DNA of 64,000 nucleotides from Heterobasidion occidentale (GCA_039111635.1 JBCAQO010000012.1:1674001-1738000), one strand, 5' to 3'. Positions 1 through 12,230 are shown, counted from the stretch's first letter. The notes: generated from the sequence alone by a model not told the origin. Made by a program: numbers and translations.

Positions 1-390
1 GAGCTGGTGAGCGCATGCCTCCATGACATCCGACTCCATTGTTGAGGTATTATCGATATACTTCCATGCTCTGAGGCAAGCAGATAATTGCGGGTCAGTG
101 TGCTTCAACGGTTATGGCATACACACGAGTAATCGTAGCACTCACGTTGACTCAGCTGGAGGAAACGAGGAGGCAATGCCGCTACCCCGACACAGCTCAG
201 AGAAATTGATATGATCTAGACTTCCTGAGAAAGTGTCTTCCATGCTGATACAGGTTGTTGGTGACGTAGTCCGAGTCTGAAGCCTAAGTAGTGGTCAGCT
301 CGAAACTCGACTCGGACCAGCCATATTAGTACTGCCACCGTTTCCCACGCCGAAGGTATCTCTAACACACCTTCGGTTATCGTCATCATG

Positions 391-399
391 GTATATAAG
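391..399 (+). promoter_or_regulatory. TATA box of the first gene
   Basis: TATATAA lies about 47 bases before the ATG at 445. Spacing and orientation fit a core promoter for the gene that starts there. Confidence 0.45.
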
Positions 400-444
400 C
401 CCCAGTTGCGACGCGACTAGTGAATACGTGCTACTATTCTTTCG

Positions 445-1913
445 ATGAGCGTACCCCTTGACACTCATTCACAGGAAGCAGTCTTTTCAGAGGACCTATT
501 GTCGTGGCTCACCCGCTTTAGCATGGAGCCCGAGTCAGGTTCTAGTTGGGCCACTTCAATAACGTCCTTGAATTTACAGTGCGTTCATGCATTCTTCTTT
601 CCTTTCATCGGTAGACTAATGTATGTGGACAAGCTCACTCATGCCTGGTCCACATCGGTGGGTGATTGCAAGGCGTGATAGCGGCGGGTCTCCTTTCGGA
701 GGCACTATCGAAGCTATTGTAGAAACTATCAATTCGCATAGACCGTCAACCCTCCTTCCTCTCTACGTTCCAGAAGACTGGGAGGTACGATTATCAGATT
801 TGTTTCAGTACGAGTTTACAATCATGCCATACTTAGAGCTCCCCTGATTCCTCTGATGTCAACGCGGCCGTGAAGACTGCGTTGTGCTCATATTTCCACT
901 GTCCGGAGTTCGTGGAAGATCCCGAAGACTTTCCTCTCGCTTTCAAGCCTAGGTCGTATTTTGAGAATATTCTATATCCCTTGCCGAACGTGACCCTACA
1001 CACGAGATTCGGAACCCAGACAAGGCACACCATAGCATCGAGTGGATCATCTGGAAGCTGTTGTCCAAGCATGCTACAAGCATGTATACACGCTACGATA
1101 AACTCTCTCCAGCTCTCGCTCTTGATCACATTCTGTCCTCTGTCTGTCATCAGATTCACGGTTGCGAGGTAGTGAGGTCCGTCTTTGCCGCGTCATCTGC
1201 TACGTGCTGTTCGACTCACGTATGGGTTGCAGGTCTACACCCATCCCTTATCCTCGATACTGCGCGTTAGCAGGGTCGTCGATGCAACCCGATCATGCTT
1301 GTCGACCGTCAAATTTACGGAGAGGACTTCCTGGTGGATTTTCACCAGTCATTTTTGCTGCCATCCACGTCGATCGTGTTTTCCCGTTGCTGGAACACGA
1401 GGTTATGAATTTTCCTCCCAATCCGGAACCAGCGCAGCTCAACAGATCGCAGGATGTGGTGGAGCTTGCCAATATATTCACGCCCTCTCTGCAGCTCTTA
1501 GTGATGTATCTCATGAAGAAATATCGCGTTGCCGATGGTGAGGGGCAGTCTGAGTGGAATGTGTGTGCCGTTTTCTTTCACTTTTTTTCTATTGCTCACC
1601 GCTTCTCTCACAGCCGCTAGCCAGTCTTAGAAAATTTCGATTGATTCCTGAAAGGCTGTTCTTCTATGGGATTGTTTATGCGGGATTCGACTTTATCCTC
1701 TATGAGTTTTTCCCTCGGTACGTTGTCACGCCCTCCAGGGATATCAAATGGGGATTCTGCTGCTACGAATCTCTCGTTTTTGAGGCGTGGTACACTAGGG
1801 GTTATCCATACTCTCAACTCGAAGTTATGAACACGCTGCTCAGGGTTCAACGACACACTCAGGAACTTGCGGAGATGATCTTTCCCGAGATATCCGAACT
1901 TTTAGGGCGATGA
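445..1913 (+). CDS. Hypothetical protein, basidiomycete family of unknown function (paralogue 1)
   Basis: I do not recognise a named family. Coding blocks are visible at about 445-670, 690-846, 870-1100, 1310-1545 and 1617-1913, separated by apparent short introns. The last block has a conserved-looking core: 'FFYGIVYAGFDF', a WGF(C)CYE segment, then 'LLRVQRHTQELAEMIFPE' and a stop. The same architecture recurs in the next gene (FTYGVAYDYGG, WGYRCVE, LLAMRQHAHFLAQKL), so the two are diverged neighbouring paralogues. No signal peptide or membrane segment is obvious. A TATA box precedes the start. Exon borders between 670 and 1310 are uncertain, and frame errors cannot be excluded. Confidence 0.5.
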
Positions 1914-2200
1914 TTCTATATGATTTCTGAAGATAGGGTTTTATACCGTCTAGAATATGCAAGTGTATGCTTATACTAGATGCAGAAATTGCTGTACAAT
2001 GTCACGAACATTATCCCTTTCCTCGGTATGCGGCATGTGTTTATAGACGCCTTTTTTACAGTACTGACCTTTCGGAAGCAATGTTCCTATTCCTTGTTGT
2101 GCTGTTCCTGTTGGGTATATTGTTCTTGTTTTACCTTGTGTTCGATCAGAGCACTGGCTGATACGAGTCTAAGACAGTGTATGACAGGACCCTGCTCCTA

Positions 2201-2209
2201 GTATAAAAC
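2201..2209 (+). promoter_or_regulatory. TATA box of the second gene
   Basis: TATAAAA at 2202-2208 lies about 50 bases before the ATG at 2259. It is the only clear element in the 345-base gap between the two paralogues. Confidence 0.45.
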
Positions 2210-2258
2210 CCTGATCTCAGCTCCCTCGTTTCTGCAAACCTAACCTGTCTAACATCCG

Positions 2259-4008
2259 ATGAGCGAACCCAAAGATATAGCAAGAGTGTGAGAGTGCTGT
2301 GTACTTCTTTCGAACCGTTTTCCTGATTTTTCCGCAGGGTGAAGAAAAAGTTGTTGACGCACGTCACCCAACCCAGTGATGCAGGGTTCGCGCACAAGAA
2401 GCCAGGAACCATAGACTCCTCTCGTCTTCACCCTGATGTTGTCAATGAAACTACTGAACTCGCGAAATGGAAGCAATGGAGCGATACATCCGAAGTCACC
2501 CAATGGATGGCCAACCATGGAGTACCCTACAGATTCGGTCCATTGGTGCAGTCTGAAGACAAGACAGTAAAGATCACAGCAAGGTACGGCTGCAACCTGT
2601 TCCATTTCCTCGCACAGAGACAGTTTAAATGATGTGACCTATCTAGCAATGTCCAACAACACCACATACCGCTGGGAATTTCACCAACACAAAGTCACAG
2701 CAAATGTTGTGGACACTGACGCAGACACCGGTACAATAAACATATCTTTCACGCGTCTTGTTCAGAATGCGATCAATCTTGTACAAGCGGCACGATCACC
2801 TAAAAAAGCGCTGGAAGTGCCTCAGAAGTGGACGGTGATTTTAAGTTCTATAGAAAATCGCTCGTTTCTCTGATGTACTGCACTCACAGGAGGAATCTAC
2901 TGATGAAAGTCAAAAAAAAGGAACCAAGCACACTTCGATTATGCTTCAATCTGTTCTCGGAGATTTGCACAAATGTGGAATGATCAAATTCGTATCCAGG
3001 ATCATCTCGAAAAGCTGGAAGAGTCGACTCTTAACTTAAACCTTTGGCGCACTATGCCTGGAAGGGTGCGAATAACATCCAATTTCTCATATCATTGATT
3101 TTAGGTTATCCTGGAGATAACATTGCATCGTCCGAGCTTGAAGTTGAGCATACAACTGGAGCAATAATATCCAAGTTCTTTGGTATAGAGAATTGTAAAA
3201 GCTCTTTGTGAGTGTCGACTTATCTGTTGCATGTCAATCCCTTCGTTGTCAGGTCATTGATGTGTGTTTGTGCTCTCCAGCGGGAATCTGTCCAGTTTCC
3301 GATGACGTTAGGATGCTTTAGCTCGACTCCGAGGCCCGACTGTGCCTCAAGATTGATTAGAGACACCACCGATGATGTCGATGATGAGGCACTCGACTTT
3401 CTGCAGCCAGTTCTATTTGGAGCTGAAGCAAAACGGAAAACGGCAACCAGGAGCAAGAGCACGACCGTCCACGGGGTGTCACCTGGTATGGGTCGTTCAT
3501 CGGCACAACTGGCGTGGCTCTTCCAACCCACACTCGACGTATTTATTGGCCACCTTGTCGAAAAGGAGGAACATAAAAAAAAGTCAGTAGATTGGAGGAC
3601 TCTCAGGGTAAGCATGCGGCATCTGTATGGCCACCGAGTGACCGAACTTTGACACCACATTACTCCTCTATTCCACAGATTCCGAACTGGATGTTTACGT
3701 ATGGTGTCGCATATGACTATGGAGGCATCATTGCATACGCGTTCTACCCGGTGCTAGAGGTCAAGGGAGACAAACCACTCTGGGGATATCGCTGCGTCGA
3801 GTTAGATCTTCAGATCTCCAACGTATTCATGGCCCACGAGTCTGAAAAGCGCTTTGAAGCATTCAAAGTACTGCTGGCGATGCGCCAACATGCCCATTTT
3901 CTTGCGCAAAAGTTATCCCACGGCGAGGAGAAGCTGATGATCCCGAAACCTTTCAAGGACCTTTCCAAGACATGGAGAGAAAGTGGAAAGGCTAAAAAAT
4001 CGAGCTGA
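2259..4008 (+). CDS. Hypothetical protein, basidiomycete family of unknown function (paralogue 2)
   Basis: Begins MSEPKDIARV. Exon 1 (2259-2287) splices in phase 2 to 2338, giving a VVKKKLLTHV continuation. Further coding blocks lie at about 2338-2870, 3250-3600 and 3680-4008. At 2584-2617 the frame continues only if a 34-base intron is removed (unusually short) or a two-base loss in the AGAGA run near 2614-2620 is assumed. The C-terminal core (FTYGVAYDYGG, WGYRCVELDLQ, LLAMRQHAHFLAQKL) matches the upstream gene. The protein ends in a Lys/Ser-rich tail. No known enzyme motif, signal peptide or membrane helix was seen. Function unknown. Confidence 0.5.
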
Positions 4009-4179
4009 GTCACATGTATATAGTAGCAGCGGCCAGAAGGGCGCTGAGCAGGATCATTTGTATGTACGATATTGCTTTTATGGCATTCTATCGAGCCCAG
4101 GAGGCATGTGTTCTAGATTTTGGCCTCGTCTTGCATCATTTATTCTTCAGGAGAAGGTCAATGTACCGTGCAGGCATAC

Positions 4180-4592
4180 CGACTCACTCGTAGCCAGTGC
4201 GGAAGAGCGCTCTGATCGCGGCGCCAGACGCTCAGCAAAGCACGCAGCCGCTCCCAGACGCAGCACGTTCCCATTCTCACAGTTCCATGTGCTGCAAGCG
4301 TTCTCCAAACGGCGCACCGCCGATTCTTCTCCGAGCGACCTCGATCCCCAGATGCGCCCTGGCGTCGCGAGCGTCGTCAAGTCGCACCCGGCGCGGTATA
4401 CGGCGCACACGGGATTGGGGCGCGGAGCACAATCGAAGGTGGAGAGCGCCGCTTCGGATGCTGTCCTCCCTCGGCGCGCGTCGCCGGAGCGCGTGGGTGG
4501 CGAGCGAGGCGCCAACGTCGGCTGGGTCGCGTCGAAGCGTGCAGGCGTGCGCTGCGCAGTCGGCTTGTATGGCGGTCGGGCGCCGAGCCCGG
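4180..4592 (+). repeat. Direct repeat, copy 1 (about 413 bp)
   Basis: Starts GACTCACTCGTAGCCAGTGC and aligns almost base for base with 5619-6030. By eye the identity is above 90 percent, with mostly single substitutions. It heads a larger duplicated unit: sequences following copy 1 (the GAGGGC-rich tract, the CTGTGCTGTG tract, the CCTGTGTCATCGACGCCTCC segment) recur in the same order after copy 2. Confidence 0.9.
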
Positions 4593-5618
4593 AAGCAGCG
4601 CGCGAGACGCGGCCCCGCACGAGTATCGCACACTGACACTGTGTTGCGCTCTAGATCGCGCACTGCGCGGCCGGGTGCGGAGGCGGGGCAACCTGTGGAC
4701 GACGGACTGGCGGGCGGGGTCTGCGGCGTCGTGCGGCGTGTGTCTCGCGTCAGTGGAGCGCGGAACGCGGGGCGAGGGCGAGGGCGAGGGCGAGGGCGGG
4801 TGTGTTCGACGGGGACGGAGGCGGCGGCGCAGAGCGGGGACGGCGCGTGAGGCAGGGATGGTGGCGATGGCGGTGGCGGTGGCGGTGGCGGTGGCGGGTG
4901 GAGAGTGCGCGCGCAGAGGGAGCGCATGTGGAGGGGGATGGCTTCGTGGCCAGGATGCGGGGCGGGGGCGGGCCGGTCGGTCGGAATCGTGCGCGTGGAC
5001 GCATTGCGCATTGCGTATCGCCCGCGGCGGCGGGGGGTCCTCTTCTGTGCTGTGCTGTGCGACTCTGTTCTGTTCTGTGCTGTGCTGTGCTGTGCTGTGC
5101 TGTCCTATCCTGTTCTGTTCTGTTCTATCCTGTCCCGTCCTGTGTCATCGACGCCTCCCATCCCCGTACGAAGCGCCAGAGGCGGCACGGCGCGCGGCCT
5201 CGGCGCGTGCAAGAGTCTGCGCGGCGGGACGAGGGTACGGTGCGGTGCGATTCGGTACGGTGCGGTGTCGGCGGCAGGGTGGCGGGTGTGGCAGCGGGCG
5301 GCGGGTCGGTTGTGCGAGATGTGCATGTGCGCGGTCATGTGCGGATGTCGTCGTCATGAGAGGAGGAGTACGAGGAGGATGCGAGTGGGGTGCGATCGCG
5401 CGTCGTCGGGTATGTGCGTACGTCCGGTGGGGGGTGGGCGACGAGGACGGGGACGTGCGCGGGCCGACTCGGGGAAGGGGAGGCGTGGTCGGCAGCATGC
5501 ATGCATGCACGCACGCACGCACGCACTGCGGGAGCGGGAGCGAGTGCCGAGCGTGGAGCGTTAGTGTACATTCATTCTATCGGAGCGTGGTGCGCGCGGG
5601 CGTGCGTGTAAGTACGAT

Positions 5619-6030
5619 GACTCACTCGTAGCCAGTGCGGAAGAGCGCTCTGATCGCGGCGCCAGACGCTCAGCAAAGCACGCAGCCGCTCCCAGACGCA
5701 GCCCGTTCCCATTCTCACAGTTCCATGTGCAGCAAGCGTTCTCCAACCGGCGCACCGCCGATTCTTCTCCGAGCGACCTCGATCCCCAGATCCGCCCTGG
5801 CGTCGCGAGCGTCGTCAAGTCGCACCCGGCGCGGTATACGGCGCACACGGGATTGGGGCGCGGAGCACAATCGAAGGTGGAGAGCGTCGCTCCGGATGCT
5901 GTCCTCCCTCGGCGCGCGTCGCCGGAGCGCATGGGTGGCACGCGGGGCGCCGACGTCGGCCGGGCCGCGTCGAAGCGTGCAGGCGGGCGCTGCGCAGCTG
6001 GCTGAGATGGCGATCGGGCGCCGAGCCCGC
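5619..6030 (+). repeat. Direct repeat, copy 2 (about 412 bp)
   Basis: Second copy of the segment at 4180-4592. The larger unit it heads is longer and more rearranged than unit 1, and includes an extra partial copy of the middle part near 6690-6900. The CCTGTGTCATCGACGCCTCC segment at 5141 in unit 1 recurs at 7081. Confidence 0.9.
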
Positions 6031-6378
6031 GTGCGTGAGCACCGACGTGTGTGTGATTCGCGCGGCTGCGGGCGTGCAGGGGCGAGAGAGATGCGAGCGC
6101 GCGTCGGGTCTATGCTACGGTCTGCGATTCGACGAGCTGGTGCTTCATACGACGGCGGGGACGACGGACGCGTCCGTCGAACCGAGTGAGCGCGGCGCGG
6201 CGCGCGCAGCATGGGACGTGGAGCCCTGCAGGAGCGGCGCATGCCGTCGCCGCGTCGCGCTCTCGATCGTGCGGGCGCGCGCGTGGGGCGGGAGGCCGCG
6301 GGCGATATGCGGACGATATGCGGACGATGGACGGTGCGGTGTGCGGCGGAGTGCGGAGTGCGCCTCGCGTCGGCGAAG

Positions 6379-6412
6379 GGCGGGGGCGGGGGCGGGGGCG
6401 GGGGCAAGGGCG
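6379..6412 (+). repeat. G-run tract (G-quadruplex-capable)
   Basis: Consecutive GGGCGGGGGC units give at least four runs of three or more guanines with one- or two-base loops, a classic intramolecular quadruplex pattern. The corresponding part of unit 1 (about 4772-4800) carries GAGGGC repeats instead. Confidence 0.6.
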
Positions 6413-7837
6413 TCCGACGGGGACATCGGCAGCGACGCAGAGCGGCGGACGGTACGTGAGGCAAAGGTAGGTGCGCGGAGGAGGGAAGTACTTCGTGCTC
6501 GGGGCGCGCGGGGTGTTCGCGCCAGCGAGTGCGTGCGGGACTGTGTGCAGGAGCGCGGGGGTCCCTGCTCGTCGGGGCATCGTGCGTCGACGGCGGCGGC
6601 GTGTGGTGTGGTGTGGTGTCGTGTGGTGTGGTGTCGTGTGGTGTCGCGTCCCGGTCCTGCACGACGCCGGGCCGATCTGCGGACGAGGGACGGGCGGGGT
6701 ATGCTGTGCGGCTATCGTCCGGAGTGCGCCTCGCGTCGCGTCTGCGAAGCGCGGGGCGGGGCGAGGCCAGGCCAGGGGTGGGAGGGAGGAAGGAGGCGGT
6801 GGCGCAGAGAGGAGGACGGTGCGGATGCGGATGCGGATGCGGGTGGAGGGTGCGCGCGCGCGAAAGGGACGAATGTGGAGGAGGAGGGGGAGCTTCGTGC
6901 GCTAGATGCGGGGCGATCGTGGACGTGCGTGCGAGCGCTCGCGCGGGTGGGGATCGTGCGCGGCGGCGGCGGGCCCTCTTCTGTGCTGTGCTGTGCTGCG
7001 CGAGTCTGGGTCTGGTCTGGTTTGTCGTGACCTGATCTGCGCCGGTCTAGTGTAGTGTATCCTCGCTCGTCCCGATCGATCCTGTGTCATCGACGCCTCC
7101 TATTCCCGCATGGAGCGCTAGAGGCGGCGCGGCGCGCGGCGGGGACGAGGTTGCGGAGCTGCGGGACGGTGGCGGTGTCGGCGGCGGGCGGTGTGTCGGC
7201 GCGTCGGCGCGGGAGTGCGGGGTGTACGCGTGCACGGGTCAGCGCGCGGTCGGGGCACGCGTGACCGTCGGCTGTCTTCGGGGGAGGAGGCGGCGCGCAG
7301 GACGGGATGTAGCGTGGTCGGGTACGTACGTCGGGGTCGGGTGAGGGGTGGGCGACACGACTGCGACGAAGGACGCGGGCGTGCGCGAGCGTCTGTGCAC
7401 GCTAGAGGCGGTGGGCGACGGGCGGTGGGCGAGCGGACGCTGGGGTTGAGAGGCATGGTCGGGGGCACGCGCGCGCTCCGGGAGGGGGAGCGGGAGAAGG
7501 AGTCCGCGAGCGAGCGTGGGGGATCGGTGTATAGCGAGACTGGCGTTGTGGCGGCGGGGTCCTCGGTGGCGCGAACCCCCGGGCGGCTGTGGCGCGGCTG
7601 TGGCTGGCGTGTTTGCAGCCACCGCCCGTCCATCGATAGCAGCCCGCGCTCGCTCTCCCGCTCATCGCGTCCCTCGCACACACCACCCCGAGCACGCGCA
7701 CGCGCACGATCGACAGACAGCAGACAGACAAGTCACCGTTTGACGTGAGCGCCCTCTCTTCCCGTCCCCGCCCCGTACTCAGCCTAACCTCTCCCCACGC
7801 ACGCGCACAGCAACCACACACGAACCCTATCCCGAGC

Positions 7838-10762
7838 ATGGATCCCGAGCCCGCCCAGGGCCTGCCCACGCCCCCCGCCACCGCCGCCCTCCCCGCCTCT
7901 CCTCCCTCCCTCGCACCCGAGCCCGACCCCGCGCCCGCGCCGACTCCCTCCGCACACGACCCCTCGACGCCCCCGCCCCCCTCCCCGCCTCCCCCGTCGC
8001 TCCCCGCAACCGACCCGCCCGCCACCCATGCCCCCTCCCAACCCGCTCCCGCCCCGGAGCCCGAGCCCGAGCCCGAGCCCCAAGCCCCAGCCGCAGAATC
8101 CCACGCCCTCGACCGCCTCCTCGCAGAGCTCCTCCCCATCCGCAAACCCGCAGGCGTCCTCTCCCTCCTCCGCACCTTCTACCCCGTCCCGCACGCCTCT
8201 AGCATCGCCTACGGCGTCCTCCCCTCCGCCTCCGCCGCCGCCTCCTCCGCCTCCGCCGCCACCACCGCCGGATACGCCAACGTGGGCGCCGCGAGCGGGT
8301 CCGCGACGACCTTCTCCCGCACGGCCCTCGCAGCGCGCGAGGCGATCCTAGCCGCCCCGATGCCGGACGGCAGCGACCCGCTCGACGCGATCGACCTCGA
8401 TGGGCCGGCGGGCACGCTCATCGTGCTCTTCATCCTGTGCGTCCCCCGTTCATCCGTCTCCCGTCCCCGCGCTGATCGTGTGTTCTTTTTTTGCCAAATG
8501 TGAATGAAATGCATTGCATTGGATGGGATTGGATGGCGCGCATAGGTCCGCGAGGCTCACCATCGACGCGCCCCCCGCATCCGACGCGCCCCCCGCTGGC
8601 CCCGCCGCTGGCCCCGCCGCCGCCGCCCTCTACCCGATCGCGCACATCGACGAGTTCTGCGCGCGCTTCGATCCCGTGCAGGCGCGCCAGGCGCCCGAGC
8701 GCGGTGCGTGGCTCTCCCTCCTCTCACAGACTCTGACTACCGCATGACCCGCTGACCGCCGTGCTGCGCGCATATGCAGTCTCGCTGCTCGCCAAGGGGA
8801 TCTACCAGCGCGCCGACGCGCGCGGGAGCGTGCGTGTCCCTCCCCTCCCCCCTCTCCCTCTTCCTTCTTGACGCCTGTGTCGCGCGCGAGTGCACGAGTG
8901 CATGCTGACCCACGCCGCGTGTGCGCGTGCATATACATAGCTGAAGACCGCCATCGCGCCCCTCCGCGACCTCGTCATGCGCTACCCGCCCTCGCCGTCC
9001 CACCTAACCACCATCCACCCGCTCTTCCTCTCCGTAAGCCACCCCCTGTCCCCGCTCCCCTCCCACTCCCCTCCTTCCCCACTAACTAACCCACCTCCCC
9101 ACACCTCTTCCTAACCCCGCTCGCCCCCGCCCCGCAGGCCTGCCTCTCCACCACCCACCCAACCCCGCTCTCCCCCTCCTCACCCACCACCCCATCACCC
9201 ACGCCCCGCGCGCCCTCGCCCCCTCCCTCGCCCCCGCAGACGTAACCGCCTACCACCTCCTCGCCGGCGCCGCGCTCGCCGCGCTCAAGCGCTTCGCGGA
9301 GGCCGCGGAGTACCTCGAGGTGTGCGCCGCGGCGCCTGTGGCTGGTTCCGGCTCCAGCTTGGGTTCCAGCTCGGGCGGGGCGGGTGTGGGTGGGTTGGGG
9401 GGCCGGGCGGGATGGGGATGGGAGGGAGGAGGGGCGGGCAGGTGCCGGCGGGCGTGGGCGTGGGTGTGGGTGCGGGCGGTGGGGCGGGAGGGCCGGGAGG
9501 AGGGGCGGGAGAGCCGAGCATGGTGCAGGTGGACGCGATGAAGAAGCTCATGCTCGTGCAGCTCATCCTGCACGGCAAGGTGCGCCCGCCGCTCACGCTC
9601 CTTCGCTCGCGACGTGTCTCTGACGCTCTCTCCCTCGCTTCCTTCCTTCCTTGCTGTTTTTGCGTCGTGTGCGTGCTGTGCGGTGCGCGGCGCGCGCAAC
9701 AGACGACCCCGCCGCCAAAGTACACACACCCGGCTGTCGCCGGCGTCCGCGGCTCGCAGTACGGCGTGCTCGCGCGCGCGTACCCCGACGCGCGCGCGCT
9801 GCGGGACGTCGTGGGCAGGGAGGGCGCGCTGTTCGCTGCGGTGCGTGTTCGCGCCGACGGTCTCTGCTGTCTTCGCATGTGCTTACGTTCGGGTTCGCGC
9901 GCGCGTTCGGTCTCGGTGTCGCTTCCACGTTTGTTCCCGCTTCCGTTTCCGCTCCGTGGGGGGTGTGTGTGCTGTGTCGCGCGCGCGCAGGACGGCAACG
10001 CGGGGCTCCTCGCGCAGGCGCTCGCGCGCGCGCCGCGCTGGGCGATCCGCCGGCTGACGGAGACGTATATGACGCTCGGGCTCGCGGAGATCGCGCGCGC
10101 GGCGCAGCTCGCGGACGCGGAGGCCGCGCGGCGGGTCGTGCTGAGCATGGTGCGTGCGCGCTGCCCTTCCCTCCTTCCCTCCCTCCTGCCCTCCTCCCTC
10201 CTTCCACCCGCTTTCCGCCCCTTCGCTCCTTCACTCCGCTTTCCCCTTCCCTTCGCCCCGACGCGTCCGGTGCATCTCGCCACCGCGGAACTGACGCGCG
10301 CCGCACAGATCGAGAGCGGCGAGATCGACGCGCGCATAGCCGCGGACGGGACCGTGCGCTTCGGCGACGCGGGCGCAGGCGCAGGCGCAGGCGCGCCGGT
10401 GGACCGCGCGGCGCTCGAGGGCGCGCTGCGCGCGGCGCAGGCGCAGGAGCGCGTGCTGCGTGCGCTGGAGCGGGAGATGGCGCGCGGGCGGGAGTATCTG
10501 GGGAAGGTGCGTCGTCTTCGTGGCGGTCTGTTTGGGATGTGTGGTGAGCGGGCGCTGACGCGTGTGCGTGTAGGCGACGAAGGGGCGGGAGCACGCGGTG
10601 GGGGAGTACGTGGTTGAGGAGGAGCTCGTGGGCAGTGGTGGTAGCGGCGGAGGTGGTGCTGGTGCTGGTAGCGGCGGTGCTGGTGCTGGTAGCGGCGGTG
10701 CTGGTGCTGGGGCGGGCGGTGGGGCGGCTGCGGCGCAGTGGGTGGACGAGTCGGTGTTTTGA
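7838..10762 (+). CDS. csn3: COP9 signalosome complex subunit 3 (PCI domain)
   Basis: Scaffold subunit of the COP9 signalosome, which removes Nedd8 from cullins. Exons: 7838-8436, 8546-8703, 8780-8829, 8941-9033, 9138-9385, 9442-9579, 9703-9840, 9991-10149, 10309-10506, 10574-10762. All junctions are GT-AG and phase-compatible. Family hallmarks: IHPLFLSACLS, YHLLAGAALAALKRFAEA, KYTHPAV, the PCI stretch RRLTETYMTLGLAEIARAAQL-like, then VLSMIESGEIDARI. The N-terminal ~100 residues are Pro/Ala/Glu-rich low complexity. A Gly-rich insert lies around 9340-9530 and a Gly/Ser-rich stretch precedes the stop. Exon 5 is 248 bases and changes frame near the CCC at 9159-9161; one missing base restores the reading LPLLTHHPI and the family alignment. 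Confidence 0.85.
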
Positions 10763-12230
10763 GCGCGCCGGGCCTGCGCCAAATCAGGAAAATTAGGATC
10801 GCTCCAATCTCGTATGTACGTATGTGTCCGCGCGCCGACCGTGCGCCTTGTTTGCTTTGTTCGTGGTGCCGTGCATGCTCGTTTCGGTGAACCGTTCGTT
10901 ATGTCGTGATGTCGATGCAAAAAGATACTTATTGACGAAGGAAGGACGGCGTGTCCTTGTGACGATGTCGTCGTTTCGATGTTCTCTAGCATAGTCGATG
11001 TTCTGAAGCGGGCTGTAATTCCGATCGTCTGCACTACGCTCTGACTGTGAACTCCTCGATGTCTGCCAGTACAGTCTCTGCCCGCTCTCCTCCCTCTGTG
11101 CTGTCATTCCGGTGCCCGTCCGTTCTGCGACGATGTGAAAAAAAAAGAACCCGACAGTCGACGAAATACAAGTCCAGGCGTCTGATACCGTAGCGATATC
11201 GTGATGTCGTCTGCGTACTGTGCTCTGTCATTCCGGCGCTCGCCCTCTCATGCGACGTTACGCGACATACATCGTGGCGGAGCCGCGGAGCCTAGAGAGC
11301 GGAGCGAAGGACGATCGATCAATGATGGAAGGGAGATCGTACGCGGAGTCACGTGCCTGGAATGGAGGCGTCGCGTCATCCTTGGGGCGTCAGCAGCAGC
11401 GGTGCTTGCTAATAATTAATCAAGCGACCAGGAAGGGAGCCGAGGAGGCGTGTGTGGGAAGGGGTGACGCGCTCTGGGTGATATTGGCGCGACGCGAGGG
11501 GGGGCGCAAGGCAGCACGGGGGCGCGTTTTTTGCGGTCGCGATGGCGGTGCTCGCTAGGATCCTTTCGGGGAAGAAATGCTCACGGATCGCGCGTCGCGA
11601 CGACGCGACCTGCGAGAGGCCATTGAGTACGCAACCGCTCTGACACGCCCCGCTGGGCTGCTGAGTCCGCACGCGCAGCGGTTTGAAGGCACCTTCGAAG
11701 TTCGCGCCCCAAAAACACGCGCGCGTACGCCATTCGGCGATGATCATCGATGTCGTCCATTCCTGATCTTATTACGCGCGCGCGCTCGCGTCAGCCGTCG
11801 TCCTCGCTGACCATCGCTGACGAGGCTGACCAACGGCGGCGAGTGCTTCGATCGATCCCGTCGCGTCCAACGCGACGCCGTCGTCCTCAAGCTGCAGCTG
11901 CGATTGCGATTACTCGAGCCGCTGATCGTCAAGGGGAGGCAGCAGAGGGAAAGGCGCGCCTTATGCGGCAAGCAGGGCCAGGCAAAACAGTGCGTCCCAG
12001 GACCGCGCAGCGTGCGCTGACGGGCGGGGCGTCGCGCGTCGTTCTCGATAAGGCAAGATGGTCCCACCGCGCGTCTGCCTGCATCATCATCGTCACCCCC
12101 GCTGAGTTCATCCTCGACAGCCTGACACTTCCAGATCCCAGACACCACAGGGACGCACAGGGCCCCGTGCCCGTATAAAACACCCCCGATTGCGCCATGC
12201 GGTGTGTTCCTCCATTCCCCCCGCTGGTAT
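10763..12230. other. Intergenic region, no supported gene
   Basis: 1.47 kb between CSN3 and the quinone reductase. Open frames exist on both strands (for example 11744-12403 on the minus strand), but they are Arg/Ala-rich, lack recognisable motifs and overlap one another. The right end carries the promoter of the quinone reductase. Confidence 0.5.
12173..12181 (+). promoter_or_regulatory. TATA box of the quinone reductase gene
   Basis: TATAAAA at 12174-12180 lies about 55 bases before the ATG at 12231, with a pyrimidine-rich stretch (TTCCTCCATTCCCCCC) between them that suits a transcription start region. Confidence 0.55.

Larger units (their letters stand above)
4009..7744. other. GC-rich, gene-free, tandemly duplicated low-complexity region
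   Basis: Long open frames occur here on both strands, but they are by-products of high GC. Their translations are Arg/Ala/Gly-rich, mutually overlapping and show no domain. The block contains a duplicated ~412-base segment, pentanucleotide tracts built on TGTGC/TGTTC (about 5046-5146, with a shorter echo near 6980-7000), GTGGT/GTCGT tracts (about 6599-6650), a GCATG/GCACG tract (5494-5526), a GCGGTG tract (4869-4896) and guanine runs able to form G-quadruplexes. Confidence 0.7.

Noticed and set aside
4147..7700. Many long open frames (up to about 330 codons) on both strands
   Set aside because: They overlap each other in several frames, are Arg/Ala/Gly-rich and follow from very high GC; none has a motif or a sensible intron pattern.
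9285..10594. Long minus-strand frames opposite CSN3
   Set aside because: Antisense shadows of a GC-rich gene whose sense exons match a known family end to end.
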